Shown piece by piece: positions 1 to 9,413 of a DNA stretch of 64,000 nt; position 1 is the stretch's first letter; each line of letters opens with the position of its first letter. This stretch comes from G963678445 sp963678445 (GTDB lineage: Bacteria > Hydrogenedentota > Hydrogenedentia > Hydrogenedentales > G963678445). The stretch is from NCBI GenBank assembly GCA_963678445.1, contig OY782877.1:1736001-1800000 (forward strand), read 5' to 3'. The translations under genes were made by a program, and so were the position numbers. The notes under the pieces are model-generated. The model saw nothing but the letters and a program-made list of their open reading frames with translations. It ran no database searches and was not told where the DNA came from.

Positions 1-2
1 TC

Positions 3-2741
3 CAGGCGACCACGACCCCCCAGGCATGCATCAACATCCGAGATCTACTCTTGGGCACACAAGATAAGAAGCAGCTCCGTCTCGTTTCCGGCGATATCCA
101 ATTCAACGGCATCGATCTTGCCCTAGCCACCACCGCACCAAAACACTTTCCAAACCTACAGGGCCGCATCCACATCGATGAAAATACCCTCCACCTCGAA
201 AGCCTCACCAGCCAAGGCATTGAACTTGCTGGTACGATCCAACCCGACTTCATCACGCCCAGTGTTACCCTCGATCTCCACGGAGCACTCACCCTCCAAC
301 CCCAATGGCTTACCCCCTGGATCAGGGAGAACAGTCTTTTTCAACTCGCTGGAGATCTCATCCTTCAACAATGCTTCCTGACCCTGACCCCAAAACATCC
401 CCTTCCTCAAAACCTCCAGCTCAAAACCCGACTCGACAACGCCACGCTCACCCTCCACCCCAGAAACCTCGACACCCCCATACAACTACACCCCCTTCGA
501 GCTGAATTCACCCTACAAGACACCACCCTCCACATAGACAACCTCCAAGTCCCCGACCTTAATGCCAGCGGTACACTTATCTATCTTCCCGAAGAAAAGT
601 ACATCGACATTCAAATCCAAGGCAGCACAAACCTGCCCGGTCCTGCCGCCCCCTTCATCAAACGCTACGTCCAGCTCGAAGACATCCATGGCGCACTTAC
701 CCTGGAAAATCTCCAGACCCGCTACATCCTGGGAACCGGTTGGGCGAAAGAAGTTGTACTACAGTCCACACTCAAAAACGCCTCGACAAAAAGTATTCAT
801 CCCGCCTACACGGATCAAATCAACGATATCAACGCCCAGCTTCGCCAAGACGAAAAGAACCTCCAACTCTCCGCAAGCGCAAACGCCGTCCGTCTCGGCC
901 CCCTACGCCTTGACGCCACATATAGCCTCGACAACGACAGCATCAACGCCACCCTCAACACCGATCTGAGTCAATCCATCCCCACCCTACTTCCCGACGG
1001 CCCTCCAAGCCAATACAGCGCCGCCTTGCTCCAAAACTACGGGCCCTCCACTCTCGATATCAGCGCCCAACTTCCCCAAGATTTCCAATCTCCCCTCACC
1101 CTCACCCTCATCCGCCAAGGCGCACCCGTACTGCACCTGCAAACCGAAATCGAAATTCTCCCCAACGCAGCCCCACGCCTTCGCACCCTACAAGCCCAGG
1201 CCAGCACCCCACTCGATCCCCTAAACACGCTTTTCCCCCAACATATCAACACCCAAGGCGACGCCCAGTGGATCATCCGAGGTCCCGAAGCAAACGGCGA
1301 TCTCATTATTAACATCGGCCTTTCCACCACCACTCTCCAGGCCGGGCAATACTTCAAAAAACGCCCCGGCGACGCCGCCAGCATCCAACTCGCCCTCCAG
1401 ACCAGCCCTAACATCACCCCCCGCCACATTACCGCTCAAATCCTCGGTGAAACCATCACCGCCACCCTGAAAGACAACACCATCCAAATCCCCAACCTCA
1501 ACCTCAACCTGACCTCCCTCTCCCGCCTACTCCCCGACAACGGAAACGCCTCCGGAAACCTCACCGGAAACCTAAACCTCACCCCCCTCAACTTAAACCT
1601 CCAGTTTGACCACACCGCCCTCGCCCTCAGCCCCGAGCTCGCCCTCGACGAAATAAACGGCGTCCTCCACTACAACAATGGCTACTGGCGTTGCGATAAA
1701 CTCTACCTGCACGGCGCCGACAGTGACTGCACCATCACCGCCCACCAAGACAACGACACATGGCAGGGCACACTCCAAGGGGAAAAACTCAACCTAAACG
1801 CCCTTACCGCCCTGTACGAAGCTACCCAAGCCTTTAAATTCGATACCGCTACCCCTCAAGAGACAAGGATCGTTCCCAGCACTTTTTCTTTTCCCAAGTT
1901 TAATGGCGGCTTCACTTGCGATCTAGGAGAACTTTATTATAACGAGGGCCTCTGGCGCAATCTGCATGCCAAGACTACATTTACTCCGACGGCCATTGAC
2001 ATTACCGATGTTGGACTTTCTATTGGCGAGGGGAAACTGACCGGTGATGTGCACATCACATCACCCGATGAAGCAAACGCGTCGCAGGTAAGCATCAACG
2101 CTTTCGCTAAACGTGTCGATATCAAGGCGCTCGATGCTTTTCTCTCGGCGTCCCCCAAAAAAATCTATGGCATCGCCGATGCTCAAAGCCAACTGCACTT
2201 CGCACTTCGTCCTGAGACCCCTTGGCAAAATACGCTGACCGGTACTTTCACCTTCTCGGCCCAAGATGGTTCGTATGGCAAAATGGGCTTCATCACCAAA
2301 CTGCTGTCGGTGCTTAAAACTACGGAAATCATACGCCTGCGTTTGCCTGCTTTGCATGATACAGGGCTCAGCTATGACGCCTCTTACGCTAATCTCATCC
2401 TCGACGAGGGAGAAATCACTGCCGAAAACTTCGGTCTGGATAGTAAGGCCTACGCCATGAGCGGAAAGGGTAGTGTAAGTCTTCCTGCGGACACTCTCGA
2501 CCTGCAAATCAACGCCAATTTACTCCAATCTGTCACCGGAATTGTTGGTGGTGTGCCCGTCGTCGGGAAGACGGTAGATCTGCTTGCCAAACCTGCCAAT
2601 CTCGTCATCACGCTTAAAGGGGCGACGGAAGATCCTGACATTGAGGTTCGTACCGGCGCTGCTCCCGCCAAGGAAATCCGCAAGGGGGTCGAAGAAACGC
2701 GCAAGGGGTTTCGTGAAATCCGAAAGCGCCTCGGGTTATGA
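3..2741 (+). CDS. AsmA-like C-terminal domain protein, 5' end outside window
   Basis: The reading frame is open from the first bases of the window, so the gene starts upstream and only its last 912 residues are visible. A TTG at position 51 is not needed as a start. The protein is long and repetitive, with alternating beta-strand-like stretches (LDLHGALTL, LTGNLNLTPLNLNLQ) typical of AsmA/YhdP/TamB-like proteins. These are thought to span the periplasm and carry phospholipids to the outer membrane. The C-terminal part, with KGSVSLPADTLDLQINANLL, GGVPVVGKTVDLLAKP and a charged tail, matches the AsmA-like C-terminal domain best. Synonymous codon use changes sharply near position 1855: before it the plus strand is C-rich and G-poor, after it composition is balanced. 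The family call is firm; the exact subfamily is not. Confidence 0.8.
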   Translation, partial: QATTTPQACINIRDLLLGTQDKKQLRLVSGDIQFNGIDLALATTAPKHFPNLQGRIHIDENTLHLESLTSQGIELAGTIQPDFITPSVTLDLHGALTLQPQWLTPWIRENSLFQLAGDLILQQCFLTLTPKHPLPQNLQLKTRLDNATLTLHPRNLDTPIQLHPLRAEFTLQDTTLHIDNLQVPDLNASGTLIYLPEEKYIDIQIQGSTNLPGPAAPFIKRYVQLEDIHGALTLENLQTRYILGTGWAKEVVLQSTLKNASTKSIHPAYTDQINDINAQLRQDEKNLQLSASANAVRLGPLRLDATYSLDNDSINATLNTDLSQSIPTLLPDGPPSQYSAALLQNYGPSTLDISAQLPQDFQSPLTLTLIRQGAPVLHLQTEIEILPNAAPRLRTLQAQASTPLDPLNTLFPQHINTQGDAQWIIRGPEANGDLIINIGLSTTTLQAGQYFKKRPGDAASIQLALQTSPNITPRHITAQILGETITATLKDNTIQIPNLNLNLTSLSRLLPDNGNASGNLTGNLNLTPLNLNLQFDHTALALSPELALDEINGVLHYNNGYWRCDKLYLHGADSDCTITAHQDNDTWQGTLQGEKLNLNALTALYEATQAFKFDTATPQETRIVPSTFSFPKFNGGFTCDLGELYYNEGLWRNLHAKTTFTPTAIDITDVGLSIGEGKLTGDVHITSPDEANASQVSINAFAKRVDIKALDAFLSASPKKIYGIADAQSQLHFALRPETPWQNTLTGTFTFSAQDGSYGKMGFITKLLSVLKTTEIIRLRLPALHDTGLSYDASYANLILDEGEITAENFGLDSKAYAMSGKGSVSLPADTLDLQINANLLQSVTGIVGGVPVVGKTVDLLAKPANLVITLKGATEDPDIEVRTGAAPAKEIRKGVEETRKGFREIRKRLGL

Positions 2742-2854
2742 CCAAAACGCACCTTCTTCCTTGTCCGTAATACTCTCTCTGGCAATGAGGGCAATAGAAT
2801 GCCACCCCTATACAAAATTACCGCCACCCGGAATCGCTGTAGGGCGCGCTTTAT

Positions 2855-2884
2855 AAAAAATACGCCCGATGCGAACATCGGGCG
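2855..2884 (-). terminator. Intrinsic terminator of the OmpA-family gene
   Basis: A perfect 9-bp stem (CGCCCGATG with CATCGGGCG, tetraloop CGAA) lies just past the stop of the leftward OmpA-type gene. On the minus strand it is followed by a run of six T. Confidence 0.8.
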
Positions 2885-2917
2885 CGTATGTGAAAACCGT
2901 ATTGAGTACGGGCTACC

Positions 2918-3979
2918 TTAGTAGGCCGTGCATTTGCTGCATTTGCAGTACGGTGTTTCTACTTTCGGCGAAGTAAGTTTCAACTCTACGCGGCGATTTT
3001 TGGCTTTTCCTTCTTTGGTGGCATTGTCCGCTATGGGTTTTTTCTTGCCATACCAGGCGCATACCAGCTGTTCTTCCTGCGCACCGTTGCTAATCAAGCA
3101 GGCCTTCACCGCTTCTGCGCGCGCATGGGCGAGCTCCAGATTGAATTCGTCGGTGTGCACGTCATCGGTATGCCCGTCGACATGGAGCTTTGCTTCACTG
3201 TAGCCATCGACCAGCATGTGGGCCAGGCCGCGCAAATAGCCTTTGGCATCTTGGGAAAGGGTTGTTTTTCCGGTCTCAAAGTGCACCATACTCAGGACTG
3301 GATAGGGCTGTGGCTCCGGGATTCCGTCGTTGTCTTCGTAGCCGTCTTTATCCTCCGGAATCCATGGATCGCCGTCTTTCAGATCGACAATTCCGTCCTT
3401 ATCCACATCCTGTGACCAGATGGTGTCGATATCGGCCTCAACGGTGGAGAGATAGCGAAAGGCTTGTGGATATTGGCGTGCCTCGACCAACTCATGTTCC
3501 GCATGACTCAATGCGGTCTCAATGTGCACATACAGGATCGGCGAAACCAGGCGTCCTTTCGTAGGGCATATTTCGTTAAATCGTGCACGAAGACGATCAT
3601 ATTCCGCCTGGCAGTGTTCTTTGTCCTCCGGTAATAGCATCTCGCCTTTGTCAACTATACCCGAACCTTTGGCGATAGCTTCGGTGGCCATGTTTTTGGC
3701 CAGAATTGAATAATCACGCATCCCGCGCCGATCGCCTTCCGCTTTCTCCTCGCAGGCCATCTTCAAATAGCATTTGGCCGAAAAGTACTCGTATGGCGCA
3801 TAATGCTGCGCACCGACCCTGTGCGCTTCTTTCACCAATTCCTGCGCCTCTTTCCATTGTTGTTTTTCCAGCGCTTTGTAATCGCGCGAGGTGGGGACTT
3901 CATGTATTCCCCTGGTTTGGCATCCCACAAGGACTGTGAGCACCAGCAACACGCCACAACACACAATAATCAGTCTCAT
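2918..3979 (-). CDS. OmpA-family peptidoglycan-binding lipoprotein
   Basis: The 353-residue start is chosen at the ATG ending at 3979, because an AAGGGGG ribosome site precedes it and it opens a lipoprotein signal (MRLIIVCCGVLLVLTVLVGC) with lipobox LVGC. The frame stays open further upstream but without a signal. The middle is helical and probably periplasmic. An Asp-rich stretch (DVDKDGIVDLKDGD and EDKDGYEDNDG) looks like thrombospondin type 3 calcium-binding repeats. The C-terminal OmpA domain carries VHFETGKTTLS, VDGHTDD and NRRVELKL, which bind the diaminopimelate of peptidoglycan. The protein should tether the outer membrane to the wall. An unusual tail, CKCSKCTAY, adds three cysteines after the domain. 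It is monocistronic with its own terminator. Confidence 0.87.
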   Translation of the reverse strand: MRLIIVCCGVLLVLTVLVGCQTRGIHEVPTSRDYKALEKQQWKEAQELVKEAHRVGAQHYAPYEYFSAKCYLKMACEEKAEGDRRGMRDYSILAKNMATEAIAKGSGIVDKGEMLLPEDKEHCQAEYDRLRARFNEICPTKGRLVSPILYVHIETALSHAEHELVEARQYPQAFRYLSTVEADIDTIWSQDVDKDGIVDLKDGDPWIPEDKDGYEDNDGIPEPQPYPVLSMVHFETGKTTLSQDAKGYLRGLAHMLVDGYSEAKLHVDGHTDDVHTDEFNLELAHARAEAVKACLISNGAQEEQLVCAWYGKKKPIADNATKEGKAKNRRVELKLTSPKVETPYCKCSKCTAY

Positions 3980-4160
3980 TTCGGCATCCCCCTTTTCGGT
4001 CGCTCCGACTCGAACTACTACTCCTGCTGTTGGTTTCGGTTGCACACCCCAGTGGCGTGAACCCCCTAAAAACACCTCAGCATCCAGTATGTGCAGAATG
4101 CGTTTTACTGTCAACCTCAAAATGCAGCTCTTTAGGCATACTCTTGCAGCCCTTTTAAAA

Positions 4161-4191
4161 TAACAGAAGCGGGAGGGCTTTCCTCCCGCTT
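4161..4191 (-). terminator. Intrinsic terminator of the TIM-barrel isomerase gene
   Basis: A 10-bp perfect stem (AAGCGGGAGG with CCTCCCGCTT, loop of five) follows the stop of the leftward gene. On the minus strand it runs into CTGTTATTTT. Confidence 0.72.
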
Positions 4192-4219
4192 TGTAGTGTC
4201 GTGTGTATTAATATTTGGC

Positions 4220-5068
4220 TTAGGAAGCGGTCACTTCTTCTACGATTTTCATCAGACGACGACCATATTCCGTATAGCTTTCATAGAGTTGCGTGCTGTT
4301 GTCCGCTTTTTGTCCTGTATGAATGACGGCGGCCAAATGCGGTTCTATGGAGATGCCTCCATCGTAGCCTTTGGAAAGCAGATCGCGCAGGGTGTCTTTC
4401 ACGCGACCGTCGCCTTCGCCGCAGAAGGTATAAACGTCTTCGCCGTTGACCTTTTTGGCGTCTTTGATGTGCACATAGATGATGCTATCGTAGATCTTTT
4501 GGTAGTATTCCCAAGGATCTTGTCCATAGGTCACCGGGTTGCCGGTATCGTACACTACTTTCAGAGCGGGGCTGTCTACCTCGTTGAGCAGGATATTGCT
4601 GTTGTCTGCGGAAAGACCGCCCCAACCACTGCAATTTTCATGCGCCAGAATGATCCCGGCATCTTCCGCCATTTTCGCCAGGACTTTCATCCGTTTAATG
4701 GCTTCCTTGCGCCAGGTGGGTTCGTCTACTGGATTGTCTTTATCGTTGGGATAGCTCATTACACGGATGAATTTTGTGCCAAAGCGATGCATCCGGGGGA
4801 TGGCTTGTTCTAGATCGTCGATATCGATTTGCGGGTCGCCGGTAATGGGACGCGCCCAGTTGGCAATGGCGCTGCTGAAGCAGGAAACCTTCATGCCGGC
4901 CTCTGTCAGTTTTCCGTAGACTTCATCAAATTGCGCATCGGGAAGCTGTGTCAGGTTTACGCCTTCCACCGCACGCAATTCCATGTGGTCCCATCCCAAT
5001 TCCTTGTGCGCCTTGATTTGCATCTCGATGGGTTGGCCGGCTTCGTCACTAATACCTGAGAAAAACAT
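4220..5068 (-). CDS. Sugar phosphate isomerase/epimerase (xylose-isomerase-like TIM barrel)
   Basis: This 282-residue protein starts at the ATG ending at 5068, with AAGGAGGACACC directly upstream. An in-frame extension to 5146 has no ribosome site. It begins MFFSGISDEAG and continues with KELGWDHMELR, the opening strand and helix of the AP-endonuclease-2/xylose-isomerase-like TIM barrel. Metal-binding positions are suggested by AHENCSGWGG, VVYDTGNPV, VHIKDAKK and CGEGDGRV. Such proteins usually interconvert ketoses, epimerise sugars or act on inositol derivatives. The Gfo/Idh/MocA dehydrogenase upstream on the same strand is a frequent partner and suggests a sugar or cyclitol oxidation-isomerisation route. 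Each of the two genes has its own terminator, so they may be separate transcripts. The substrate cannot be read from sequence. Confidence 0.82.
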   Translation of the reverse strand: MFFSGISDEAGQPIEMQIKAHKELGWDHMELRAVEGVNLTQLPDAQFDEVYGKLTEAGMKVSCFSSAIANWARPITGDPQIDIDDLEQAIPRMHRFGTKFIRVMSYPNDKDNPVDEPTWRKEAIKRMKVLAKMAEDAGIILAHENCSGWGGLSADNSNILLNEVDSPALKVVYDTGNPVTYGQDPWEYYQKIYDSIIYVHIKDAKKVNGEDVYTFCGEGDGRVKDTLRDLLSKGYDGGISIEPHLAAVIHTGQKADNSTQLYESYTEYGRRLMKIVEEVTAS

Positions 5069-5164
5069 GGTGTCCTCCTTATTGATTGTCTCCAGCGTGT
5101 TGGAACACGTCTGTTTCTTATCGTTAATAACGAAAGGGTACCACACCTGTCCCTGCTGAATAAA

Positions 5165-5200
5165 TGGGAACGCCGCCTCGTGTTAAAAAGGAGGCGGCGT
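5165..5200 (-). terminator. Intrinsic terminator of the Gfo/Idh/MocA gene
   Basis: A 10-bp perfect stem (ACGCCGCCTC with GAGGCGGCGT) encloses an 11-base loop just past the stop at 5232. On the minus strand a moderately T-rich stretch follows. Confidence 0.7.
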
Positions 5201-5231
5201 GTAAGAATCGATTTTATCGGGTCGTTTATAA

Positions 5232-6479
5232 CTACCCAATATGCAGCACTTCGGCGCCCCGTCCTTGCGCAATCAGGGAGGTGTAGGTTTTTAGTTCTTC
5301 CTGCACCTTCGGATCGGTCAGGTCAAGCGCTACGCCGCGTTCTGCGGCCATGTAAGCTGCCTGGCAGAGCATAGTAACTTTTTTGCCGTATTCGAAATTG
5401 AGGTAGCCGTCTTTGCCTTCTTTGAAACAGGCCACTGCGTCTTCAATTTCATCGACGTAGCCATAAAGGTCCGCTTCGTTGGTTTCTACGGTGAGCAAGC
5501 CACGGGTCGCAGTCGATTTCTCCAGGGCCAATTCGGCATTGGCGGCGGCTTCCGCCGCTTCATCGCCGATAAAGATTTCCAGCGGCGACTGCAGGGAGTT
5601 CAGCTCGAAGGCGTAGCCAGGCGCTAATCCGTCCATAGTCAGACGCAGCCCCTGTTTGTCGTACATCCAGGAGTTGGTGAACTGTGCCTGCACCAGTTGG
5701 CCTGTTTCTGGATTGCGGAAGGTAACCATGCCGGTGGCGAAGTCTTCGGCGGGTGTTTTGCTGTAGTCTACGCCCATCTTTTCCAGTAGTTGTGCGCGGT
5801 ATTTGGGCAGGCCCCATTTTAACAGCGAGGTAACTGCTGTAACGGAAACGGGCTCCAGGAAGTCAACGGGTTTGCCCAGGGGAGTCAGTACGAACCAACC
5901 GCAGGCGATACTGTGGCAGCCCATGTCGGACAGTACGCCGCCGCCTTGACGGGTCGGGTCCCAGAACCAACCTTCGTGCGGTCCTGCGTGTTCCTCGGAA
6001 CTGCGCGCCAGGGCCAATGGCCCCATGCTTTGTTGTTGGGGGGCAAGTTGTTCGCGTTGTGCGCGAATGCCTTTCATGTGGATTTGGTTTTCGAAATAGG
6101 CGGTGGGAAGGCCGGCTTCCTTGGCGAGATCTACCAACTGCTGCGCCTCGGCGACGGTGCGTCCCAGTGGTTTCTCGCAGATAATGCCTTTCATTGCTGC
6201 GCCGTCTTTCACCGCTGCCACAATTTCTTGCATAATCTGGACGCGGGCAAAGTTGGGCGCAAAAATGGCCACTGCGTCTACGTTCTTGCACAGATCGGCG
6301 ATGCTGGGATAGGCCTGGCAAGGTCCAAGGCCATTTGCATTGGCGTAGGCGGCCAGCTCGTCGGCGCCTTTAAGCGCACATACGCCCGCCAAATCTACCC
6401 CGCGGATCTGTTTCATCGCCGTTGCCTGAAACTTGGCGATAAAGCCAGCACCGATAAATCCAAGTTTAAAATTTCCCAT
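5232..6479 (-). CDS. Gfo/Idh/MocA family NAD(P)-dependent oxidoreductase
   Basis: The 415-residue protein begins MGNFKLGFIGAGFIAKFQ, a Rossmann GxGxxA-type dinucleotide site at the very N-terminus. GAGAGGGTTAT sits upstream of the start. The family signature follows: CEKPLGRTVAEAQQLVDLA (the EKP lysine) near residue 100, then a Gly/His-containing DMGCHSIACGWF segment that fits the catalytic region. Members oxidise or reduce a hydroxyl of sugars, inositols or related polyols in the cytoplasm. The length fits the longer members of the family. It precedes the sugar isomerase/epimerase at 4220-5068 on the same strand. Substrate unknown. Confidence 0.87.
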   Translation of the reverse strand: MGNFKLGFIGAGFIAKFQATAMKQIRGVDLAGVCALKGADELAAYANANGLGPCQAYPSIADLCKNVDAVAIFAPNFARVQIMQEIVAAVKDGAAMKGIICEKPLGRTVAEAQQLVDLAKEAGLPTAYFENQIHMKGIRAQREQLAPQQQSMGPLALARSSEEHAGPHEGWFWDPTRQGGGVLSDMGCHSIACGWFVLTPLGKPVDFLEPVSVTAVTSLLKWGLPKYRAQLLEKMGVDYSKTPAEDFATGMVTFRNPETGQLVQAQFTNSWMYDKQGLRLTMDGLAPGYAFELNSLQSPLEIFIGDEAAEAAANAELALEKSTATRGLLTVETNEADLYGYVDEIEDAVACFKEGKDGYLNFEYGKKVTMLCQAAYMAAERGVALDLTDPKVQEELKTYTSLIAQGRGAEVLHIG

Positions 6480-6651
6480 ATAACCCTCTCCTTCCGTGAT
6501 ATCGCGGCATACGCCACAGAAAAATATTCATCCCAACGATGTACGCATTATAGAGACGTCGCAAATTTGGCTCAAGCATAAGAACGCCTAGTTTACGTTG
6601 CGCTGCTGAATACAGTAGACTAGACAAGAAATAAAACTATGAGGTTTCGGC

Positions 6652-7713
6652 ATGTCGATTGGAAAAAGTGAATCCCGGATTCAAACCATTTGCCTGATGT
6701 TGCTCTGCACTATTGGCGTCGCGGGTGCACTGTACTGGTTGCAAGGCATTATCGTTCCTTTTATCCTGGCTATTTTTGTCAGCCTGATTCTTACGCCCGT
6801 CGTTAATTTTCAGGTGCGAAAACTTCGCTTCCCGCGCATCCTTGCCATTTTGGGCACGTTGTTGCTCTGTTTCTTCATTATGCTTATCTTGGGCGGAATC
6901 GTGTCGGCATCAGTGGCGCAACTGGCAAACAACGCGAATGTCTATCAAAATCGTGTCGAAATCCTGTTTAATAAGGCCATCACGGAGCTGCCACTCGACA
7001 AACTGGGGATTGAGGACCCGGCGGATCTGGATATTGCCTCGATCATCCCTATCAGCACGACGCGCACGGTGCTGGTCAAGCTGACCGGCTCCATTATCAG
7101 TATCCTCTCGCAGGGATTGATCGTCATGATGTTTGTCATCTTTCTCTTGCTCGGCAGCACTACACCCACCAAGCCCAAAGAGGGGGTTGTCGGCGAAATT
7201 GACCGCCAAGTGAAGCAGTATCTTGTCGTTAAAGTGCTCCTTTCAGGTGTGACCGGCTTTGCCGTATTCGCCATCCTGCATTTTTTGGGTGTAGACTACG
7301 CTATCTCTTTTGGCGCATTCGCCTTTTTCCTCAATTTCATCCCCAACATCGGCTCTTTGATTGCTACCATTATTCCGTTACCCGTTGTCCTCTTGATGCC
7401 TGATCCGTCTGTAGGCAAAATCTTGCTGGCATTGCTATTACCCGGTCTCGTGCAGTTTGGTGTGGGCAACTTGCTGGAACCGCGGTTGATGGGTAGCTCG
7501 TTGGGGTTACACCCGGTTACGGTGCTGTTATCCCTTATGTTCTGGGGCACCCTCTGGGGCATCATTGGCATGTTGCTGGCCGTTCCCATGACGTCCATCA
7601 TGAAGATTTGTCTGGATCGCCTCGAACTGACCCATCCGATTGCTGCATTGCTGGCTGGTCGCCTGGAGTTGTCTGAAGAGACCAAGGCGGCACCGGAAAA
7701 ACAAGGCGCGTAG
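6652..7713 (+). CDS. AI-2E family transporter (multi-pass permease)
   Basis: The 353-residue protein opens with a cytoplasmic stretch and then strongly hydrophobic helices around residues 10-70, a soluble loop (about 85-135), and a second membrane bundle to about residue 330. The segment FNIGSLIATIIPLPVVLL-like in the second half, with PNIGSLIATIIP and GNLLEPRLMG, is the conserved core of the AI-2E/PerM/TqsA family. Members export small molecules or act as sodium-driven antiporters; the name from autoinducer-2 export in E. coli does not fix the substrate here. TGAGGTTTCGGC precedes the ATG. The ABC exporter genes begin 12 bases after its stop, so co-transcription is likely. It is divergent from the Gfo/Idh/MocA gene. 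Confidence 0.9.
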   Translation: MSIGKSESRIQTICLMLLCTIGVAGALYWLQGIIVPFILAIFVSLILTPVVNFQVRKLRFPRILAILGTLLLCFFIMLILGGIVSASVAQLANNANVYQNRVEILFNKAITELPLDKLGIEDPADLDIASIIPISTTRTVLVKLTGSIISILSQGLIVMMFVIFLLLGSTTPTKPKEGVVGEIDRQVKQYLVVKVLLSGVTGFAVFAILHFLGVDYAISFGAFAFFLNFIPNIGSLIATIIPLPVVLLMPDPSVGKILLALLLPGLVQFGVGNLLEPRLMGSSLGLHPVTVLLSLMFWGTLWGIIGMLLAVPMTSIMKICLDRLELTHPIAALLAGRLELSEETKAAPEKQGA

Positions 7714-7725
7714 GGACAAACTGCG

Positions 7726-8655
7726 ATGGACGCAATTCGTACAGAGGGTTTGGGGAAAACCTATAAGGAAGTGGGACGCGCCGCGGTCCGTTCTCTGCAT
7801 GAACTTGATCTTGTGGTGGAAGAAAACGAGGTCTTTGGCTTTCTGGGACGTAATGGCGCAGGCAAGACAACTACTATCAAAATTTTGTGTAGTCTGCTTA
7901 AAGCCAGTGCGGGGGAAGCTTTCATTTTTGGTGAACGGGCGCGTAGTCGCTCCGCACGTCGCATGATTGGCTACTTGCCGGAGCAACCGTATTTTTACGA
8001 ATACCTGACCCCGCGTGAGACGATCGAGTTTTATGCCCGGTTACAGGGTTTATCCGCACAAGAACGACGCGAGGAATGGAAAAAACTCGCGGACATGCTG
8101 GATCTGGGACCTATTGCGGACCAGCGTATCAAGGGATTCTCCAAGGGCATGCGACAACGCATTGGTTTCGCCGTTGCATTGGTGGGAAATCCGCCGTTGC
8201 TGATCCTTGATGAACCTATGAGCGGTCTGGACCCGTTGGGACGGCGCATGATTCGCGAACTCATCCTGCAACAGCGTGACCAGAAGAAAACTATTTTTTT
8301 CAGTTCACATGTGTTGGGCGATGTGGAACAAATCTGCGATCGGGTCGGCATGTTGGTCAAAGGCCAACTCACTCAAACAGCACGTATCGATGCATTGCTG
8401 GCAAACGCACAGCTCAAACAGGTCGAGGTAATCCTCGCCAAGCTGTCGCAAGAAAGCGCGGCAGCCTTGGCGCAGCAGGCGCAGCACCACCGATGCGTTG
8501 AAACCGATCACATCTTCCTGACCGACGGCATGGATGCAGCCAATGATCTGGCACAACAGGCTCTGGCGCAGGGAGCAACGCTGATCGCCTTCAATCCCAT
8601 TCGCGAATCGCTGGAAGACTATTTCATGCGTAAGCAGGAAGGAACTTTCGCATGA
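7726..8655 (+). CDS. ABC transporter ATP-binding protein (ABC-2 exporter type)
   Basis: This 309-residue ATPase shows Walker A (GRNGAGKTTTIK, about residues 43-54), a Q-loop region (GYLPEQPYFYEYLTPRE), a signature loop in the degenerate form FSKGMRQRIG, Walker B (LLILDEPMSGLDP) and the H-loop (FFSSHVLGDVE). The C-terminal third is the regulatory tail common in NatA/CcmA-like exporters. It overlaps the permease gene by four bases, so the two are translationally coupled and should form one exporter in the inner membrane. The start lies 12 bases after the preceding stop and has only a weak ribosome site. The cargo is unknown. Confidence 0.92.
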   Translation: MDAIRTEGLGKTYKEVGRAAVRSLHELDLVVEENEVFGFLGRNGAGKTTTIKILCSLLKASAGEAFIFGERARSRSARRMIGYLPEQPYFYEYLTPRETIEFYARLQGLSAQERREEWKKLADMLDLGPIADQRIKGFSKGMRQRIGFAVALVGNPPLLILDEPMSGLDPLGRRMIRELILQQRDQKKTIFFSSHVLGDVEQICDRVGMLVKGQLTQTARIDALLANAQLKQVEVILAKLSQESAAALAQQAQHHRCVETDHIFLTDGMDAANDLAQQALAQGATLIAFNPIRESLEDYFMRKQEGTFA

Positions 8656-9413
8656 GAATATGGGTCGTTGCACAAAATACTTTTCGGGAAGCGGTGCGTG
8701 ACAAGGTGTTGTATGTGTTGTTGTTTCTGGCCGCAGTCACCATTTTTGGCTCCAAGGCGTTGGGCTGGATCAGCATCGGCCAGGACATCAAAATCGTCAA
8801 GGATATCTCGCTTGCCGCTACCGACATCTTTGGCGTACTCATCGCCATCTTTGTCGGGGCCAGTCTGATTTACAAGGAAATCGACAAGCGCACACTTTAC
8901 ACCATCCTTTCGCAACCTATGCACCGCTACGAATTCGTGCTTGGAAAATATTTCGGCCTTGCCGCACTGCTCGGCGTCGTCACGGTAATCATGGCAGCGG
9001 TCACCGCCGTTTATGTACTCCTGCTGGGTGGGGCTCTTGATGCCGTCTATTTCCTCAGCGCTTTACTCATCTACTGGAAACTGTTACTTGTCACGGCATT
9101 CTCGATCCTGCTCTCCACGCTTTCCTCGCCCATCATGAGTGCAGTTATATTGTTCTCACTTTATGTGTTCGGGCACGCGACGGCTGTTTTTCTGCATCTT
9201 CCACCCCAGTTCGACGGCACCGTCGCCAAAAAAATCCTGGAAGTCGCCTATTACCTCTTGCCCAATCTCAACAATTTCAATATTCGTGCTGAGGCGGCCA
9301 ATGCGGTGCCTGTTCGTATGACCTTTGTTTTCTTTTCGTTACTCTATGGCTTGGCCTATAGCGCATTTGTCCTGCTTATAGCTACGCTGATCTTTGAGGA
9401 AAAGGATGTATGA
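8652..9413 (+). CDS. ABC-2 type transporter permease
   Basis: The 253-residue protein has about six hydrophobic segments. It opens with the ABC-2 permease pattern MRIWVVAQNTFREAVRDKVL, followed by TLYTILSQPMHRYEFVLGKY, which resembles the cytoplasmic coupling loop of NosY-like permeases. The ATG overlaps the TGA of the ATPase gene, and its own stop overlaps the start of the next gene. The three genes are therefore read as one unit. It is the membrane partner of the ATPase at 7726-8655. Confidence 0.88.
   Translation: MRIWVVAQNTFREAVRDKVLYVLLFLAAVTIFGSKALGWISIGQDIKIVKDISLAATDIFGVLIAIFVGASLIYKEIDKRTLYTILSQPMHRYEFVLGKYFGLAALLGVVTVIMAAVTAVYVLLLGGALDAVYFLSALLIYWKLLLVTAFSILLSTLSSPIMSAVILFSLYVFGHATAVFLHLPPQFDGTVAKKILEVAYYLLPNLNNFNIRAEAANAVPVRMTFVFFSLLYGLAYSAFVLLIATLIFEEKDV

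Noticed and set aside
2614..2805. A small minus-strand frame starting MAFYCPHCQREYYGQG, looking like a zinc ribbon
   Set aside because: It overlaps the AsmA-like gene antisense, has only one CxxC near its start plus scattered cysteines, and lies past the terminator of the leftward gene; most likely chance.
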